Assembly: GCF_023159225.1 (NCBI RefSeq)
Contig: NC_063173.1
Location: forward strand, 7,912,852 to 7,976,851
Reading direction: 5' to 3'
DNA: 64,000 nucleotides
Source of the DNA: Perognathus longimembris pacificus
Taxonomy: Eukaryota > Chordata > Mammalia > Rodentia > Heteromyidae
Position numbers and translations under genes: made by a program. Shown here piece by piece: positions 21,751-32,510 of the stretch (its first letter is position 1; every line of letters begins with the position of its first letter). The notes below the pieces were generated by a model. That model searched no databases, had not been told where the DNA came from, and was given only the letters and a program-made list of their open reading frames with translations.

Positions 21751-22164
21751 CTAGGTCTTCGGGTCGCTAGCATACAGAAAGGCCGTTAATTTTTGAAGGT
21801 TTATTTTATATCCTGCAACTTTGCCAAAGTTTTGGATCAGCTCTAGTAGCTTGGGGGTAGAGTCTATGGGATTCTTTAGGTATAGGATCATGTCATCTGC
21901 GAAGAGATAGAGTTTAACTTCATCTTTACCTACTTGGATCCCCTTTATATTTTCTTCTTGCCTGATTGCTCTGGCTAGGAATTCTAGTACTATGTTGAAG
22001 AGCAGGGGAGAGAGTGGACATCCCTGCCTTGTTCCTGATTTTAAAGGGAATGGCTTTAGTTTTTCACCATTTAGAGTTATGCTTGCTGTTGGTTTGTCAT
22101 AAACTGCCTTGATTATATTCAGGAATGTTCCCTGGAATCCCAGTTTTTCCAGGGCTTTTAACAT
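21751..22164 (-). pseudogene. L1 ORF2 reverse transcriptase fragment with FADD box
   Basis: 137 codons: [20 protein letters not shown], then [16 protein letters not shown] is the L1 version of the catalytic Y/FXDD motif. It ends at a premature stop near 21751. The catalytic residues persist although the parent ORF is dead, consistent with a fairly recent loss. Confidence 0.92.
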
Positions 22165-22415
22165 AAAGGGGGCTGGATTTTATCGAATGCTTTTTCCACA
22201 TCCAGAGATAAAACCATGTGGTTCTTTAGCTTGCTCCGGTTGATGTGGTGGATTACATTAATTGACTTGCGTATATTAAACCAACTTTGCATCCCTGGGA
22301 TGAATCCAGTTTGATCATGGTGTATGATTTTTTTGATGACCTGTTGAAGTCGATTGGCCAGAATTTTGTTGAGAATTTTTGCATCTATGTTCATCAGGGA
22401 GATCGGTCTTTCCAT
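22158..22415 (-). pseudogene. L1 ORF2 reverse transcriptase fragment (palm, N-terminal side)
   Basis: 85 codons with the L1 RT signature [20 protein letters not shown], then [20 protein letters not shown] and [12 protein letters not shown] (the first catalytic aspartate region). The frame is lost at about 22160 near a G-rich run, where the next block continues in another frame. It is part of the 3.2-kb L1. Confidence 0.9.
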
Positions 22416-22844
22416 GATGAGTCCCTGCCTGGTTTTGGGATAAGGGTTATACTGGCTTCATAGAATGAGTCTGGAAGTGAATGCTCTCTTTCAATTTCAT
22501 TGAAGAGTTTGAGAAATATTGGTGTGGGTTCTGTTTTGAAGGCCTTGTAGAATTCTGCAGTGAATCCGTCTGGACCTGGGCTTTTCTTGGATGGGAGATC
22601 ATTTATTGCCGTTTCTATTTCAATACTGGATATGGGTCTGTTTAGGAGTTTTCAATCTTCATGGTTCAGTTTGGGGATATGAATTTTTTCTAGGAAATCA
22701 TCCATTTCTTCCAAGTTCTCGAATTTGTTGGCATAAAGGTTTGCAGAATAGTCCCTTATTATTTTCTGAATTTCAGTTATTTCTGTGGTAATGTTATCTG
22801 TTTTATCTCTTATCTTCTTTATTGAGTGCTAACTATATCTTTCT

Positions 22845-24189
22845 AATCTAGAAATCCTGAATGACACCTGTTTGGGGCACATAAAAACATATTTTATTAA
22901 TTTTTCTTTTGGATGTCCATCAGGTATCACAAGGTTTAAAGCCAAACCAAAACTTGCCACTTCTTTCTCGATCCCACTTTATTTCTCTGCTTCATCCTCC
23001 CCTACTACAAATCTCCTTTTCCTTAGATCTGCAAATACCATCATCCACTCTTCCATCCTTCTTCATAACTGCCTTGTTATAATAAGCACTGTATATTCTC
23101 TAGTTTATTTTCCCTGTACTTTGTAAATCTCTCATTTCCTTTTATCCCTTCTGTAACTAGTTTTGTTGATGTGCCAAGTTGTTTCATGATGTGCCAAGTC
23201 ATCATTGCAACTCTCCAAAGCGACCTCTCTGAATCTAGTCTCAATAGATAAAATGATCATTTACTCATCCAGTCACCACATATTTAGTAGGCTCCTATTG
23301 CATGTTAAGCTATGCATATATAAATGTTGAGCAAGCAGAAATACAAAAGGTGCATGTTTTCTCTCGTGGAGGTGCTAAGATATCAACATATATGTAGATA
23401 CATACAAGGCCATATGATACAGAGTGAAATTCCATGGAGTAACTACCTCCTTTGAATTATTAACAGACTGAGTTTTTAAGAAATGAATACTAAGAATTTG
23501 AAACATGTCTTGAATAGAAAGATGGGGGACAAAAACAGTGAGCAGGGGGAATGAAAACAGAAATTACAGGCAAATACAATCATAATACCCAATGCACATA
23601 TGCAAAAAAATGGAACTAGAAAACTTGATGCGAAGGCTAGGAATGGGATAGGTGATGGATAAGGGAGAAAGACAGAAAGAATGAGTGGCTGACCAATATG
23701 CATTTTATATTTAAATGGGAAATAATTGAAACTCTCCTGTAGAACTATTTTAAGGTAAGAAAGAAAAAAAGTAAAGAAAAGAAAGTACAGGGCAGGTATG
23801 GTTACCACTATTATGAAGTATACAGGATTCACACAGAGAAAATTAAATACGTGGTAACAAAAAATGGAATATATTCATTCATCTATAAACTACCATGGAG
23901 CAGAATTAACTCATATATAAAGGCATTGTTCTAGTACCTGAAGGTATTGAACTGACAAAGATCCTGTCTCATGGATAGGTATTTAAAATAGAATAATTTA
24001 AGTAGCAGTAGGTGCTCTTTAAAACAGAATAGGGATGTTAGAGGATAAGTGGAAGATGTGGGGATAGCTACTTAGTCTGTGTGGTTAGAAAATAATTGTC
24101 TAATTTTAAGAGTGATGGAATGAGATACAAAGACAAGCCTCCATAACACTGTATAATATTTGTAAAATGCAAATTTAATTAGAAAAAAC
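22845..24189. other. Unassigned AT-rich DNA
   Basis: About 1.3 kb without a recognised gene. 23250-23345 and 23875-23985 have a weak resemblance to ancient L2/MIR 3' ends (ttactcatccagtcacca; aaaggcattgttctagtacc), too diverged to call. Confidence 0.35.
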
Positions 24190-24495
24190 GAATGCATGAT
24201 CATGCCTAAAACCCACCTATTTGGGAGATTTAGGAGAATCACAGTTCTAGGCCACTCCCAGGCAAAAAGTTAGCAAGGCTCCCTCACAACACATCAAGCC
24301 AACATGATGACACAAACCTATAATCCCAGCAAGATGAAAGGTCTAAGTAGGAAAACCTTCCAAGACCAAACTGAAGCAAAAACTGTGACCCTATCTGAAA
24401 AAATAATTAAAGCAAGAAGGCTTAGAGCACTGGTAGAACATTTCCCTAGAAGTTTCAAGTTCAAATCCCACATTGCCAGAAAAAAAGTCCAATGA
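24190..24495 (+). mobile_element. Composite SINE, 7SL-7SL-ID
   Basis: First unit 'gatcatgcctaaaaccca' and 'aggccactcccaggcaaaaa'; second unit 'cacaaacctataatccca' and 'ccctatctgaaaaaataa'; ID-like unit 'cttagagcactggtagaaca' and 'agttcaaatccca'. Same unit order as 2781-3115. Confidence 0.65.
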
Positions 24496-25624
24496 ATTTT
24501 TGTCAACTTCAATATGAATTTCCTCAATATCCTTTAAGATGTTCATCTCACAAAACTGAGCCCCTTGGAAGACAAATTAATTGTTGTTCATTTATAACTG
24601 ACTACAATAATTGTAAAACTATATACTAGAAAACAGTACTTGCAACACTAAACATAGAACATACCCAGATACTAAATAAACTATCTCTGTAACAGTAATT
24701 GGCCATTCTAAGCCTTATTTCCTCAAGTTTAAAAGTCAGACACTCTTCAAGATCACTTTCAATTTTAATATTTCATGATTAACATTTCTCTATGAATCAT
24801 GGAAACATTTAGATTGCAAATCAGTAGCAATCAATTAGAATTCCAATCAGAATTGTATCACCCTTAAAAGTGTCACACAGCTCCTTCGTATCTTCTTTTC
24901 TCCATGCATGAAATAAAAATTAAAGTATTGCTCCCTTTGTAGAAAGCTCATTGGTGATGCAAGCCATACTTAAATGTCAAGTGATTAGAATAGTCAGTAG
25001 AATTCTGTAAAGGAAGGAATAATGTTTCTAAAATGATTTGTGGTAAGAGATGAGGCTCGTTGCCTACTAAAATATGCCTTACTTCATTTTGAAGAGATAT
25101 GATCATAAATAATGATTTCTCTTTGTTTTATCTTTTATCAAACTGTTCTTTGTGTTTGAATCATTAGAGGGATAACAAAGTATAACCTAACTTTGAGATA
25201 TATTTATAAGCTATAAGTCAAATCTACAACCTCTCTTATCCAGTTCTTTGCATTTTTCACTGGTCTCCACTATTTTTTAGATTCTATCAAGTCTTCAATT
25301 TTTAACATCTTCAATGACAATGTGATTTGAGTAAGGAAGCAGTTTCCAAGAACATACCTCAATTACACATATATACTTTATGTTCAATTATTTTCTTTCA
25401 CTCATGTGTTACTTTAATTATTTTACAGTAGAAAAAAAGTGTATCTCGATTTGAAAGCTCCTAGTACAGAAAATATTTATAAACACAAAATAGATGTGGC
25501 CTACTTTAGTTTTTTATAGCAGAAAAAAAAATGTATTTTAACTTAAAAGTACCCAGTATAGAAAACCTTTTAGAAACACAAAATAGATGTAACCTAATTA
25601 AAATGAACTAAAACTATGAACTGA
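24496..25624. other. Unassigned AT-rich DNA
   Basis: No gene. Two 80-bp segments, about 25430-25500 and 25515-25585, resemble each other (a run of A, then gtatct/gtattt, then a cctagtacagaaaa-like word, then aacacaaaatagatgt), an imperfect tandem duplication of unknown origin. Confidence 0.4.
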
Positions 25625-25666
25625 AAAAAATACCAAAGCAAAAAAAAAAAAAAAATACCAAAGCAG
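25625..25666. repeat. A15 tract between direct repeats
   Basis: The word 'aaaataccaaagca' occurs on both sides of a pure run of about 15 A residues. It looks either like replication slippage or like an insertion consisting of poly(A) alone flanked by its duplication. It lies directly 5' of an IDL-Geo. Confidence 0.6.
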
Positions 25667-25875
25667 GGTGCTGGGAACATGGCCTAGCGGCATGAGTGCT
25701 TGCCTTGTACACATGAAGTCCTGGGTTCGATTCCCCAGCACTACATATATAGAAAATGGCCAGAAGTGGCACTGTGGCTCAAGTGGCAGAGAGCTAGCTT
25801 TGAGCAAAAAGAAGCCAGGGACAGTGCTCAGGCCCTGAGTCCAAGCCCCAGGACTGGCCAAAAAAAAAAAAAAAG
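25667..25875 (+). mobile_element. IDL-Geo SINE
   Basis: Middle-subfamily dimer ('aacatggcctagcggcatga', 'gtcctgggttcgattcccca') with an A tail grading into GAA repeats. I could not match a duplication at its 3' side; the 5' flank contains the repeated word of the preceding entry. Confidence 0.9.
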
Positions 25876-25924
25876 AAGAAGAAGATCCAGAGTAACATTT
25901 GACCTTAAGACATTTGTGTTTGCT

Positions 25925-26245
25925 ATTCTCTTTGAAGAAAATGTTCTCCCACATTGCCGTTCACTATGTTGCCTCCCATCTTTGAGATCTTTGTTAAAAG
26001 ATGACAAAAATGCAGGGAGAATGTCCCAAACCATCCTTTAATTGTGATACTCTTCTTCTCTGGGACTCTCGTGTTCATCATCTAACATTCTGTCTATTTC
26101 ATTTAGTTTATTTATGTATTGCCCCCTTTACCCATTGAATTCCAAATTCTGTAAGTTGTACATCATCACTACAAAAGTATTTAGCCAGCATGTACTTGAA
26201 AGATGTCAAAATTTTTCCATTGAGTAAATGAATTGGTTAATTCAG
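25925..26245 (+). mobile_element. L2 LINE 3' fragment
   Basis: It follows the L2-type 3' end in order: 'tcccatctttgagatcttt', 'catctaacattctgtctatt', 'attgaattccaaattctg' and finally 'gagtaaatgaattggtt'. Ancient and diverged. Confidence 0.5.
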
Positions 26246-26843
26246 AGGAAAATTCTGTCTATATCTAAAATCTAGAAGTCATCAACTATAGAGAAATAGC
26301 CATTACTCCTGAAAATATATACCATCAACTGGGAAGAATGTAGAGAAAAGACAGTGCTAAAGTTCAAAGACCAAAAATCAGTATTTAAAAGCAGAACAAA
26401 ATAGCAAAGTGTCCAAGAGACAAAAACAAAAAAACAAAAATTTGAAAAATTTGAAAAATGCTCACACTTGAAATTAAGAAAAAGAAGAGAAGAATAAACA
26501 GATGGCTCCTAACATTGTGAATGTTTAAGTCTTAGAGTTCAAAGTAGGTGATAAATAAAAACTATGATTTTGGCAATGTAAAGATCATCAATAGGTCTAA
26601 ACAAGTACAGTTCCTACAGAGAAAGGCATTAGTATTCTAGTAAGTGTACAAGATGCATACTTGAGTAAAGTCAAAGCCAGAAGTCTGTGACTCATAACAG
26701 CTGCATCCCTTTCCCCCAGTTTCTTCATGAAGATCAAACCAGACATATTTCTCAGAAAATCACCACAACCATGTTATTTTGGATTAGAGCATGGATTTTT
26801 GTCAGAGTTTTCTCAAAATATATTTTTCTCAAATATATATGAG

Positions 26844-26844
<1 letters not shown>
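26246..26844. other. Unassigned AT-rich DNA
   Basis: No recognised feature. Confidence 0.4.

Positions 26845-26884
<40 letters not shown>
26845..26884. repeat. (AC)n microsatellite
   Basis: About 20 uninterrupted AC units. Confidence 0.98.
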
Positions 26885-26889
<5 letters not shown>

Positions 26890-27734
26890 GTCCAGAGTGT
26901 ATAGGATGTCAGAAGTAGTACTATGACAATATATCAAGTGTACCTTCTGCATAGGAAGAATAATTTCTACTCTGGGGAAAGTAAACTCCTGTATGTGGCA
27001 TCTGGAGTGATGCCTTTTAGAAGCACTTCCTGACAGTGATGAAATAGCTCCTACAGAGAACCAGTGGGCCAACACAGATCCACACACACCCTAACCTCCT
27101 CCAGGGAAGTGACTCTAGTCACTTTTCTTCCTGCACAATTTCTCCTTAGATTATCACATACCCTTGCTTCATGAAACTGAACAGATAATCAAGTCACCAA
27201 AATTCAATATTTAGAAAAAAAATAGGATAAGATGGAAATAAATTCAAAATATAATGTTGGCAAAATAAATATGATCTAGAAATAAGAGACTTTTAATCAA
27301 ATAAGTGAACAATAGTTTAAATATGATAAAGAAAAAAAAAGAATGAATCAGATTTAACTTAAAGTTGGAAGATTAGAAAACAGTGATAAAAAAAACTAAT
27401 CATAAACTACCAGAGACAAAAATACAAAAGTAACAGATATAATAAAATTCATGAAATAAAACAGAGTAAAAATCAGTAGAAATGCAGATTGAAAAAGATT
27501 GCAGGGTCATAAAAATTTAAATTAAACATAACAAAAAATAAAAGGGATTAGGAGGTAGAATATGAAACATTAAACAGAATAAGTAAGCAAGGGGAAAACA
27601 ATAGATCAAACAACACAAATCCAGGAAACTAAAATATATTACAAGAATAATAGCACAACTATATAAATTTCCCCAGGAGCTCTGTATCTACTTTGTTAAA
27701 GGATAAACAAAGAATTCAATCTCTTAAAAAAGGG
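26885..27734. other. Unassigned, very A-rich DNA
   Basis: Plus strand is strongly A-rich from about 27200 to 27700. No gene or repeat identified. Confidence 0.4.
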
Positions 27735-28558
27735 AATGTCATCATGTGTTCATATGGATATAACTATTGAGCTATTGTGATCTTCTGCTGGGTTTATCCT
27801 AGATGTGTACTAATTATTCCCAGTAAGGGAAACCATGGAGTCTATGTTTCTTTGGGTTTGGCTCACTTCACTTAGTATGATTTTTTCCAAGTCCTTCCAT
27901 TTCCTTACAAATGGGGCAATGTCATTCTTTCTGACAGAGGCATAGAATTCCATTGTGTATATGTACCACATTTTCTTGATCCACTCATGTACTGAGGGCC
28001 ATCTGGGTTGGTTCCATATTTTGGCGATGACAAATTGCACTGCGATGAACACAGTTGTGCTGATGGCTTTGGTGTGCTCTTGCTTGTAATTTTTTGGGTA
28101 GATGCCCAAAAGTGGGGCTGCTGGGTGATAGGGGAGCTCTTTGTTTAGCCTTTTTTGTTGTTGTTGTTGTTGGTTTTTTTTTGGCCAATCGTGGGCCTTG
28201 GACTCAGGGCCTGAGCACTGTCCCTGGCTTCTTCCCGCTCAAGGCTAGCACTCTGCCACTTGAGCCACAGCGCCGCTTCTGGCCGTTTTCTGTATGTGTG
28301 GTGCTGGGGAATCGAACCTAGGGCCTCGTGTATCCGAGGCAGGCACTCTTGCCACTAGGCTATATCCCCAGCCCCTTTGTTTAGCCTTTTTAAACTATAT
28401 TGTGTAAACCAACTGCACAACTCATGGGGGGAGGGGAATAGGGCAGGAGGAGGAGGGAGAAAATGAGGGAGGAGGTAACAAGTTGGATAAGAAATGCACG
28501 TATTGCCTTACATATGAAACTGTAATCCCTCTGTACATCACTTTAACAATAAAGAAAT
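27735..28558 (+). mobile_element. L1 with inverted 5' part
   Basis: 27735-28138 (plus a few bases after the nested SINE) is ORF2 C-terminus in minus orientation: minus frame 27810-28109 reads MGIYPKNYKQEHTKAIS and ends SLTGNN. From about 28393 the orientation switches: 28393-28558 is the L1 3' UTR in plus orientation, with a G-rich tract and the 'gtaatccctctgtacatcac' terminus. An inverted 5' segment followed by a sense 3' end is the signature of twin priming. An IDL-Geo is nested at 28156-28374. Confidence 0.88.
28156..28374 (-). mobile_element. IDL-Geo SINE, young subfamily, nested in L1
   Basis: Minus-strand copy with the young states (cttgagcgggaagaagcc; agaagcggcgctg) and a T/GTT-rich left edge. 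A perfect 17-bp duplication CTTTGTTTAGCCTTTTT lies at 28139-28155 and 28375-28391. It landed next to the inversion junction of the L1. Confidence 0.95.
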
Positions 28559-28571
28559 GGGGGGGGGGGGG
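28559..28571. repeat. Poly(G)13
   Basis: Thirteen G residues directly after the L1 3' end, where a poly(A) tail would be expected. Confidence 0.95.
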
Positions 28572-28809
28572 TTGAGATGGTATGGTTACTAATCGGCAAG
28601 GACAAATAGTTAAGAGATTTGAAATACAGTATTTGGACAGACAAAAGAAGCAGTTTGTGCATATGGGAAGGAACAGATTGTAGATGTACCTTTCCAAGAT
28701 GGTCGGGAGAGTGTTCATGAGGAAAAGCCATGATGCCAGAGCAGAGCCCGTGGTAATATGACTCTTGAGACAGCAGAACCCTAATCAGACTAGGTATACT
28801 TGTGGGGTT

Positions 28810-29024
28810 TTATTTTTGTTGTTGTTGTTTGTTTTGCTAGTCCTGGGGCTTGAACTCAGGGCCTGAGCACTGTCCCCGGCTTCCTTTTGTTCAAGGCTAT
28901 CACTGTATCCCTTGAGCCACAGCACCACTTCCAGCTTTTTCTGTTTATGTGGTACTGAGGAATCAAATCCAGGGCTTCATGCATGCTAGGCAAGCACTCT
29001 ACCACTAAGGCACAGTCCCAGTCC
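28810..29024 (-). mobile_element. IDL-Geo SINE, older subfamily
   Basis: On the minus strand the left half has the older states (gtggtagagtgcttgcctag, catgcatgaagccct), and the Geo half ends before a (GTT)n/T-rich tail. Diverged. Confidence 0.88.
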
Positions 29025-29149
29025 TACACATGGTTTTAGAAACACATATTTCTAGAAAGGTCATACAAATTTTGTTTTAATGTTGTTTTTTCTTTTAAGC
29101 ATACAAATTCCTTTTAAATTCCTAACACAGCATTCACAATGTTATGTTG

Positions 29150-29285
29150 TTTACTAAAACATTGATGTAGGAACCCACAAATGCTTTGCATATATTATCC
29201 ATACATAACTCCATGGAGTTGGGTATATTCTGTCTGTAAATAAGGAATCTGAAGCACAAAGACAATTTACCCAAAACCACACACA
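29150..29285 (-). mobile_element. MIR SINE fragment
   Basis: Reverse complement of a MIR 3' half: 'aaatgctttgcatatattat', 'gtaaataaggaatctgaagc', 'caatttacccaaaaccacac'. Confidence 0.55.
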
Positions 29286-29329
29286 TGCCTGTTGCCTCTA
29301 AGACACACTCCTCACAGAACATATCAAGG

Positions 29330-29545
29330 CTTTTTTTTTATGGTATTAGAGTTTGAACCAGGCCTCATGCTTACTAGGCAGTTATCTAACACTTGAGCCA
29401 TATCTCTAAGACAAGGCCGCTGTTATTTTTTTAAAGAGGTTCATGCTTTTTGTGCCTCAGCTAATCTGGAAAGTGATTCTCCTAGTTACTTTTTCCATCT
29501 AGCTGAGATAATAGTGCACTCTACTGCATGTGGCTTTTATTCTTG
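29330..29545 (-). mobile_element. 7SL-ID type SINE, degraded
   Basis: On the minus strand an ID-like unit ('ggctcaagtgtt' type, near 29340-29405) lies 3' of a 7SL-like unit (plus strand 'tgcctcagctaatctggaaa'). Strongly diverged; composition uncertain. Confidence 0.45.
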
Positions 29546-29615
29546 AGATAGAGCTCAGATTTTATCTTCTAAGCTGTCATGCTTTGCTTTTGTTAGTTTG
29601 AAAAAACAAAACGCT

Positions 29616-29796
29616 GGGGCTGGGAATGTGGCTTAGTGGTATAGTGCTTGCCTAGCATGCATGAAGCCCTAGGTTTGATTCCTCAGCCACATAAACAGAA
29701 AAGGCTTGAAGTGGCACTGGCTCAAGTGGGAAGGTGCTAATGTAGAGCAAAAGTTGCTCAGGGACAGTGTCCAGGCCCTGAGTTCAAGCCCCAAGA
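29616..29796 (+). mobile_element. IDL-Geo SINE, older subfamily
   Basis: 'ctgggaatgtggcttagtgg', 'gcctagcatgcatgaagccc', then a Geo half with small deletions ('gtggcactggctcaagtggg'). Its tail has become the purine microsatellite that follows. Confidence 0.9.
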
Positions 29797-29953
29797 CAGA
29801 AAGAAAGAGAGTGAGGGGAGGGAGGGAGGGAGGGAGTGAGGGAGGGAGGGAGGGAGGGAGGGAGGAAGGAAGGAAGGAAGGAAGGAAGGAAGGAAGGAAG
29901 GAAGGAAGGAAGGAAGGAAGGAAGGAAGGAAGGAAGGAAGGAAGGAAGGAAGG
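29797..29953 (+). repeat. GGGA/GGAA microsatellite at a SINE tail
   Basis: GAAA start, GGGA units at about 29812-29862, then about 22 near-perfect GGAA units to 29953. It sits exactly where the A tail of the IDL-Geo should be. Confidence 0.97.
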
Positions 29954-30676
29954 AGAAATATAAAATGCTACCAAAGTGCTTTGAGTTACATTAAACTGAG
30001 ACACACTAAAGACAAAATGTTTAAGAACATTTAAAGGTCTTTCAACTTCATTAGACATTTCAAATCTGACAGATTTAACATAACCCCACTAAATGCACAA
30101 TTTACTCCAATCATGCTGACAGTTCAAATCCAAAATAAGCTCTATTCATTAGCACAAGAATGAATAGTCCATTTGTTAACTTTGAAGCAAATTCTTACAG
30201 ATTTCTAAAGGAAATTAGTTGAATTTTACTTTTAAGACTTCAACATGTCCATATACTTAAGTAAAACAACTACTGCCATGGATAATAAAGATACACTCCT
30301 TTGAGAGGCTTATGCAAATACATCTGTTAAATAATAATTATTTATAATAATAGCTGCCATTAACCTAGTTAATATTATCAAGAATATTTACTATTGAGAA
30401 TACTAAGAACTAAACAAACATTTAGTCTTTACTATAACTGCATGATAAAATGCAATTTTCACATAATACATGTTCAAAAAGCTTATATAACTAATATCAT
30501 ATACCATGAATAATGCAACCGTGGTGCAAACTCAGATGCACCAAATGCTAAAGCTCACCCTCTCCCTACTAAGGTGCTCTGGTTGGTGCTATCTTAGAGG
30601 AGGAGTTGCTCAGTGTCATTTATACTTTGTCGTATGTGTGTTATAATTTCTTTAACTTGAAATATACATTCTTTTT
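29954..30676. other. Unassigned AT-rich DNA
   Basis: No recognised feature. Confidence 0.4.
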
Positions 30677-30868
30677 TGCTGGTCTTGGGGCTTGAACTCA
30701 GGGCCCGGGCTCTGTCCCTGAGCCTCTCTGGGCTAAAGGGTTGTACTCTACCACTTAAGACACAGCGCCACTTCTGGCTCTTTCTGTTTATGTAGTACTT
30801 AAGAATCAGACCCAGGGCTTCATGCATGCTAGGAAAGCACTCTACCACTAAGCCACATTCCCAGTCCC
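30677..30868 (-). mobile_element. IDL-Geo SINE, older subfamily
   Basis: On the minus strand: 'ggactgggaatgtggcttag', 'gcatgcatgaagccctgggt', Geo half ending near 'ttcaagccccaagaccagc'. Several substitutions. Confidence 0.9.
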
Positions 30869-31249
30869 TGCACTTATATTAAATGAAAAAAACCTTGAAG
30901 TAAATGTTTCCTAATGTTAAAGAAAAAGCACATTCTTCCATTTTGATAAAATCTTTTAGTATGATGAAAAGCGGAAATATAACATTAAACAAAGCAGAAC
31001 GACAATGGTATTTGAATTAATTGTGCATAAGAGCAAACTATTCAGGAGGTAGCTATTCCATACAATCCTTCATTTGCATCTAAACTGTCTTGTAAATTTA
31101 TTCAGATGAGAAATTTTCCTATCTATTTTCTCATTTCAAATGTCTACAAATTTGCCTACACATTGATTCACAAGTGATTTTTAAAGTTTAACATGGGTAT
31201 TCCAAAAGTTTGAAGAACATCTTCAATCACTGACCCTTCTGAGACAATT
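30869..31249. other. Unassigned AT-rich DNA
   Basis: No recognised feature. Confidence 0.4.
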
Positions 31250-31264
31250 AACAGACAATATCTT

Positions 31265-31891
31265 TTTTTTTTGAGTGAAAACAATAATCTATGCATTTTA
31301 TGTATATATGTTTGTGCATGTGAACAGGTATACAGGTACATGTGCATCTAGGCCTATGTGCAAATTCTTTTTTGTTGTTTTTGTTTTTTAATTTAATTTA
31401 ATTTATTTATTAATTGAACACAAATTTTTTTGACATGGTATTGTGCAAAAAGGGTACAGTTACATAGTAGGGCAGTGTGTACATTTCTTGTGATATCTTA
31501 CGCTCTGTTTTTCTATCCCTTCTCTAGGTCAGACATATATACATAGACATATATACAATAGACATATATACAATATACACAGACATATAGACATATACAT
31601 AGACATATATACAATGTATCAAGAACATATACAGTAGCCACGTGGCCAAGCCCAAGAAAATTCTGTCGACAGTAGTCTTATATGAATGTACATACATAGC
31701 TTTTGAGCTATTGTATTCCACTGAGAGGTCGATTTTTGACCTTTATATGTTGAGTAGTTGTTTAGTTTTAGTTACATACTGTTGGGTCGCTGCCCCAATC
31801 CTGTGGAAAATACCATTTGACAAGTAGTTTTTGGTTTCACAGACCTGGTCTCTACTGTCTCTCCATCTCCCTTTCTTAACAGTCATATATC
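31265..31891 (-). mobile_element. L1 3' end with probable 3' transduction
   Basis: A perfect 15-bp duplication AACAGACAATATCTT lies at 31250-31264 and 31892-31906. Left edge: a short T run, then about 95 bp of non-L1-like sequence (31273-31368), then a second T-rich run (31369-31400), then the diverged L1 3' terminus ('gggtacagttacatagtagg', 'gtacatttcttgtgat'). Two poly(T) runs with foreign sequence between them are what a 3' transduction looks like. The 3' UTR body includes a tandem ATAGACATAT array. Confidence 0.7.
31530..31620. repeat. ACATATATACA-type tandem repeat
   Basis: Imperfect tandem array of 'agacatatatacaat' and 'agacatatacat' units inside the L1 3' region. Confidence 0.9.
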
Positions 31892-32149
31892 AACAGACAA
31901 TATCTTGACTTGTATAGAAACCTAATTTACCATACACTTCCCTGAAAATAACACAAGAAATTTTATCATCATGAGTTAATCAAATTATTGTCTCATATTT
32001 TTCTCCTCAAAATCAGCAACCTATTCATATATAAAAGTTCTAATCACCTGATTAGTTGCACATCCTATCTTAAAATTTTCATTGCAAGTCTTCAAATTTC
32101 TCCCATCATGGTAATTTAACTTTGCATTTGTTGCAAATGAATTTATGTA

Positions 32150-32159
32150 CCATATTGTG

Positions 32160-32197
<38 letters not shown>

Positions 32198-32510
32198 AAT
32201 TTCTAATTCCCAATGTTTCAAGTGACTGTTTTGGAAAATAGGGTCTTTTAAAATGTAAATAAGTTAAATGTGGTCATTATAGTGAATCTTGGTCCTAGAT
32301 GTCCCTATAAGAGAAGATCAGATACAGGTAAGAACAAACTCTCAGTACATATACCGAAAGAAAACCTCAGTCTGTAGTCTAAGAACAAAAGTTCAGAAGT
32401 CAGCTTCTTGACTTTGGACTTCTAAGCTTCTAGATTTATGAGAAAACAATTTCTGTACTTTAATTAATCCAATCTATGGTATTTGCTTTGGCAATTTCAT
32501 TACTTACTTA
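32150..32510 (+). mobile_element. MaLR-type LTR (MLT1-like)
   Basis: Landmarks of MLT1 in order: 'aaaatagggtcttttaaaa', 'gttaaatgtggtcattatag', 'gatgtccctataagagaaga', then 'ggacttctaagcttctaga' and 'tctatggtatttgctttgg'. A (GT)n array is embedded near its start. Confidence 0.72.
32162..32196. repeat. (GT)n microsatellite
   Basis: About 17 GT units, at the 5' end of the MLT1-like LTR. Confidence 0.97.

Larger units (their letters stand above)
19624..22828 (-). mobile_element. L1, 3.2 kb, 5'-truncated
   Basis: A perfect 16-bp duplication CTAACTATATCTTTCT lies at 19608-19623 and 22829-22844, with poly(T) at the left edge, so it is a minus-strand insertion. From its 5' end it carries the ORF2 reverse transcriptase and C-terminal region and then the 3' UTR (about 19640-20155, with the C-rich tract at 19745-19780). 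ORF2 is broken into at least four frames, so it cannot make an intact protein. It lacks the 5' UTR, ORF1 and the endonuclease domain. It is the best L1 of the window and my reference for the other copies. Confidence 0.96.
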
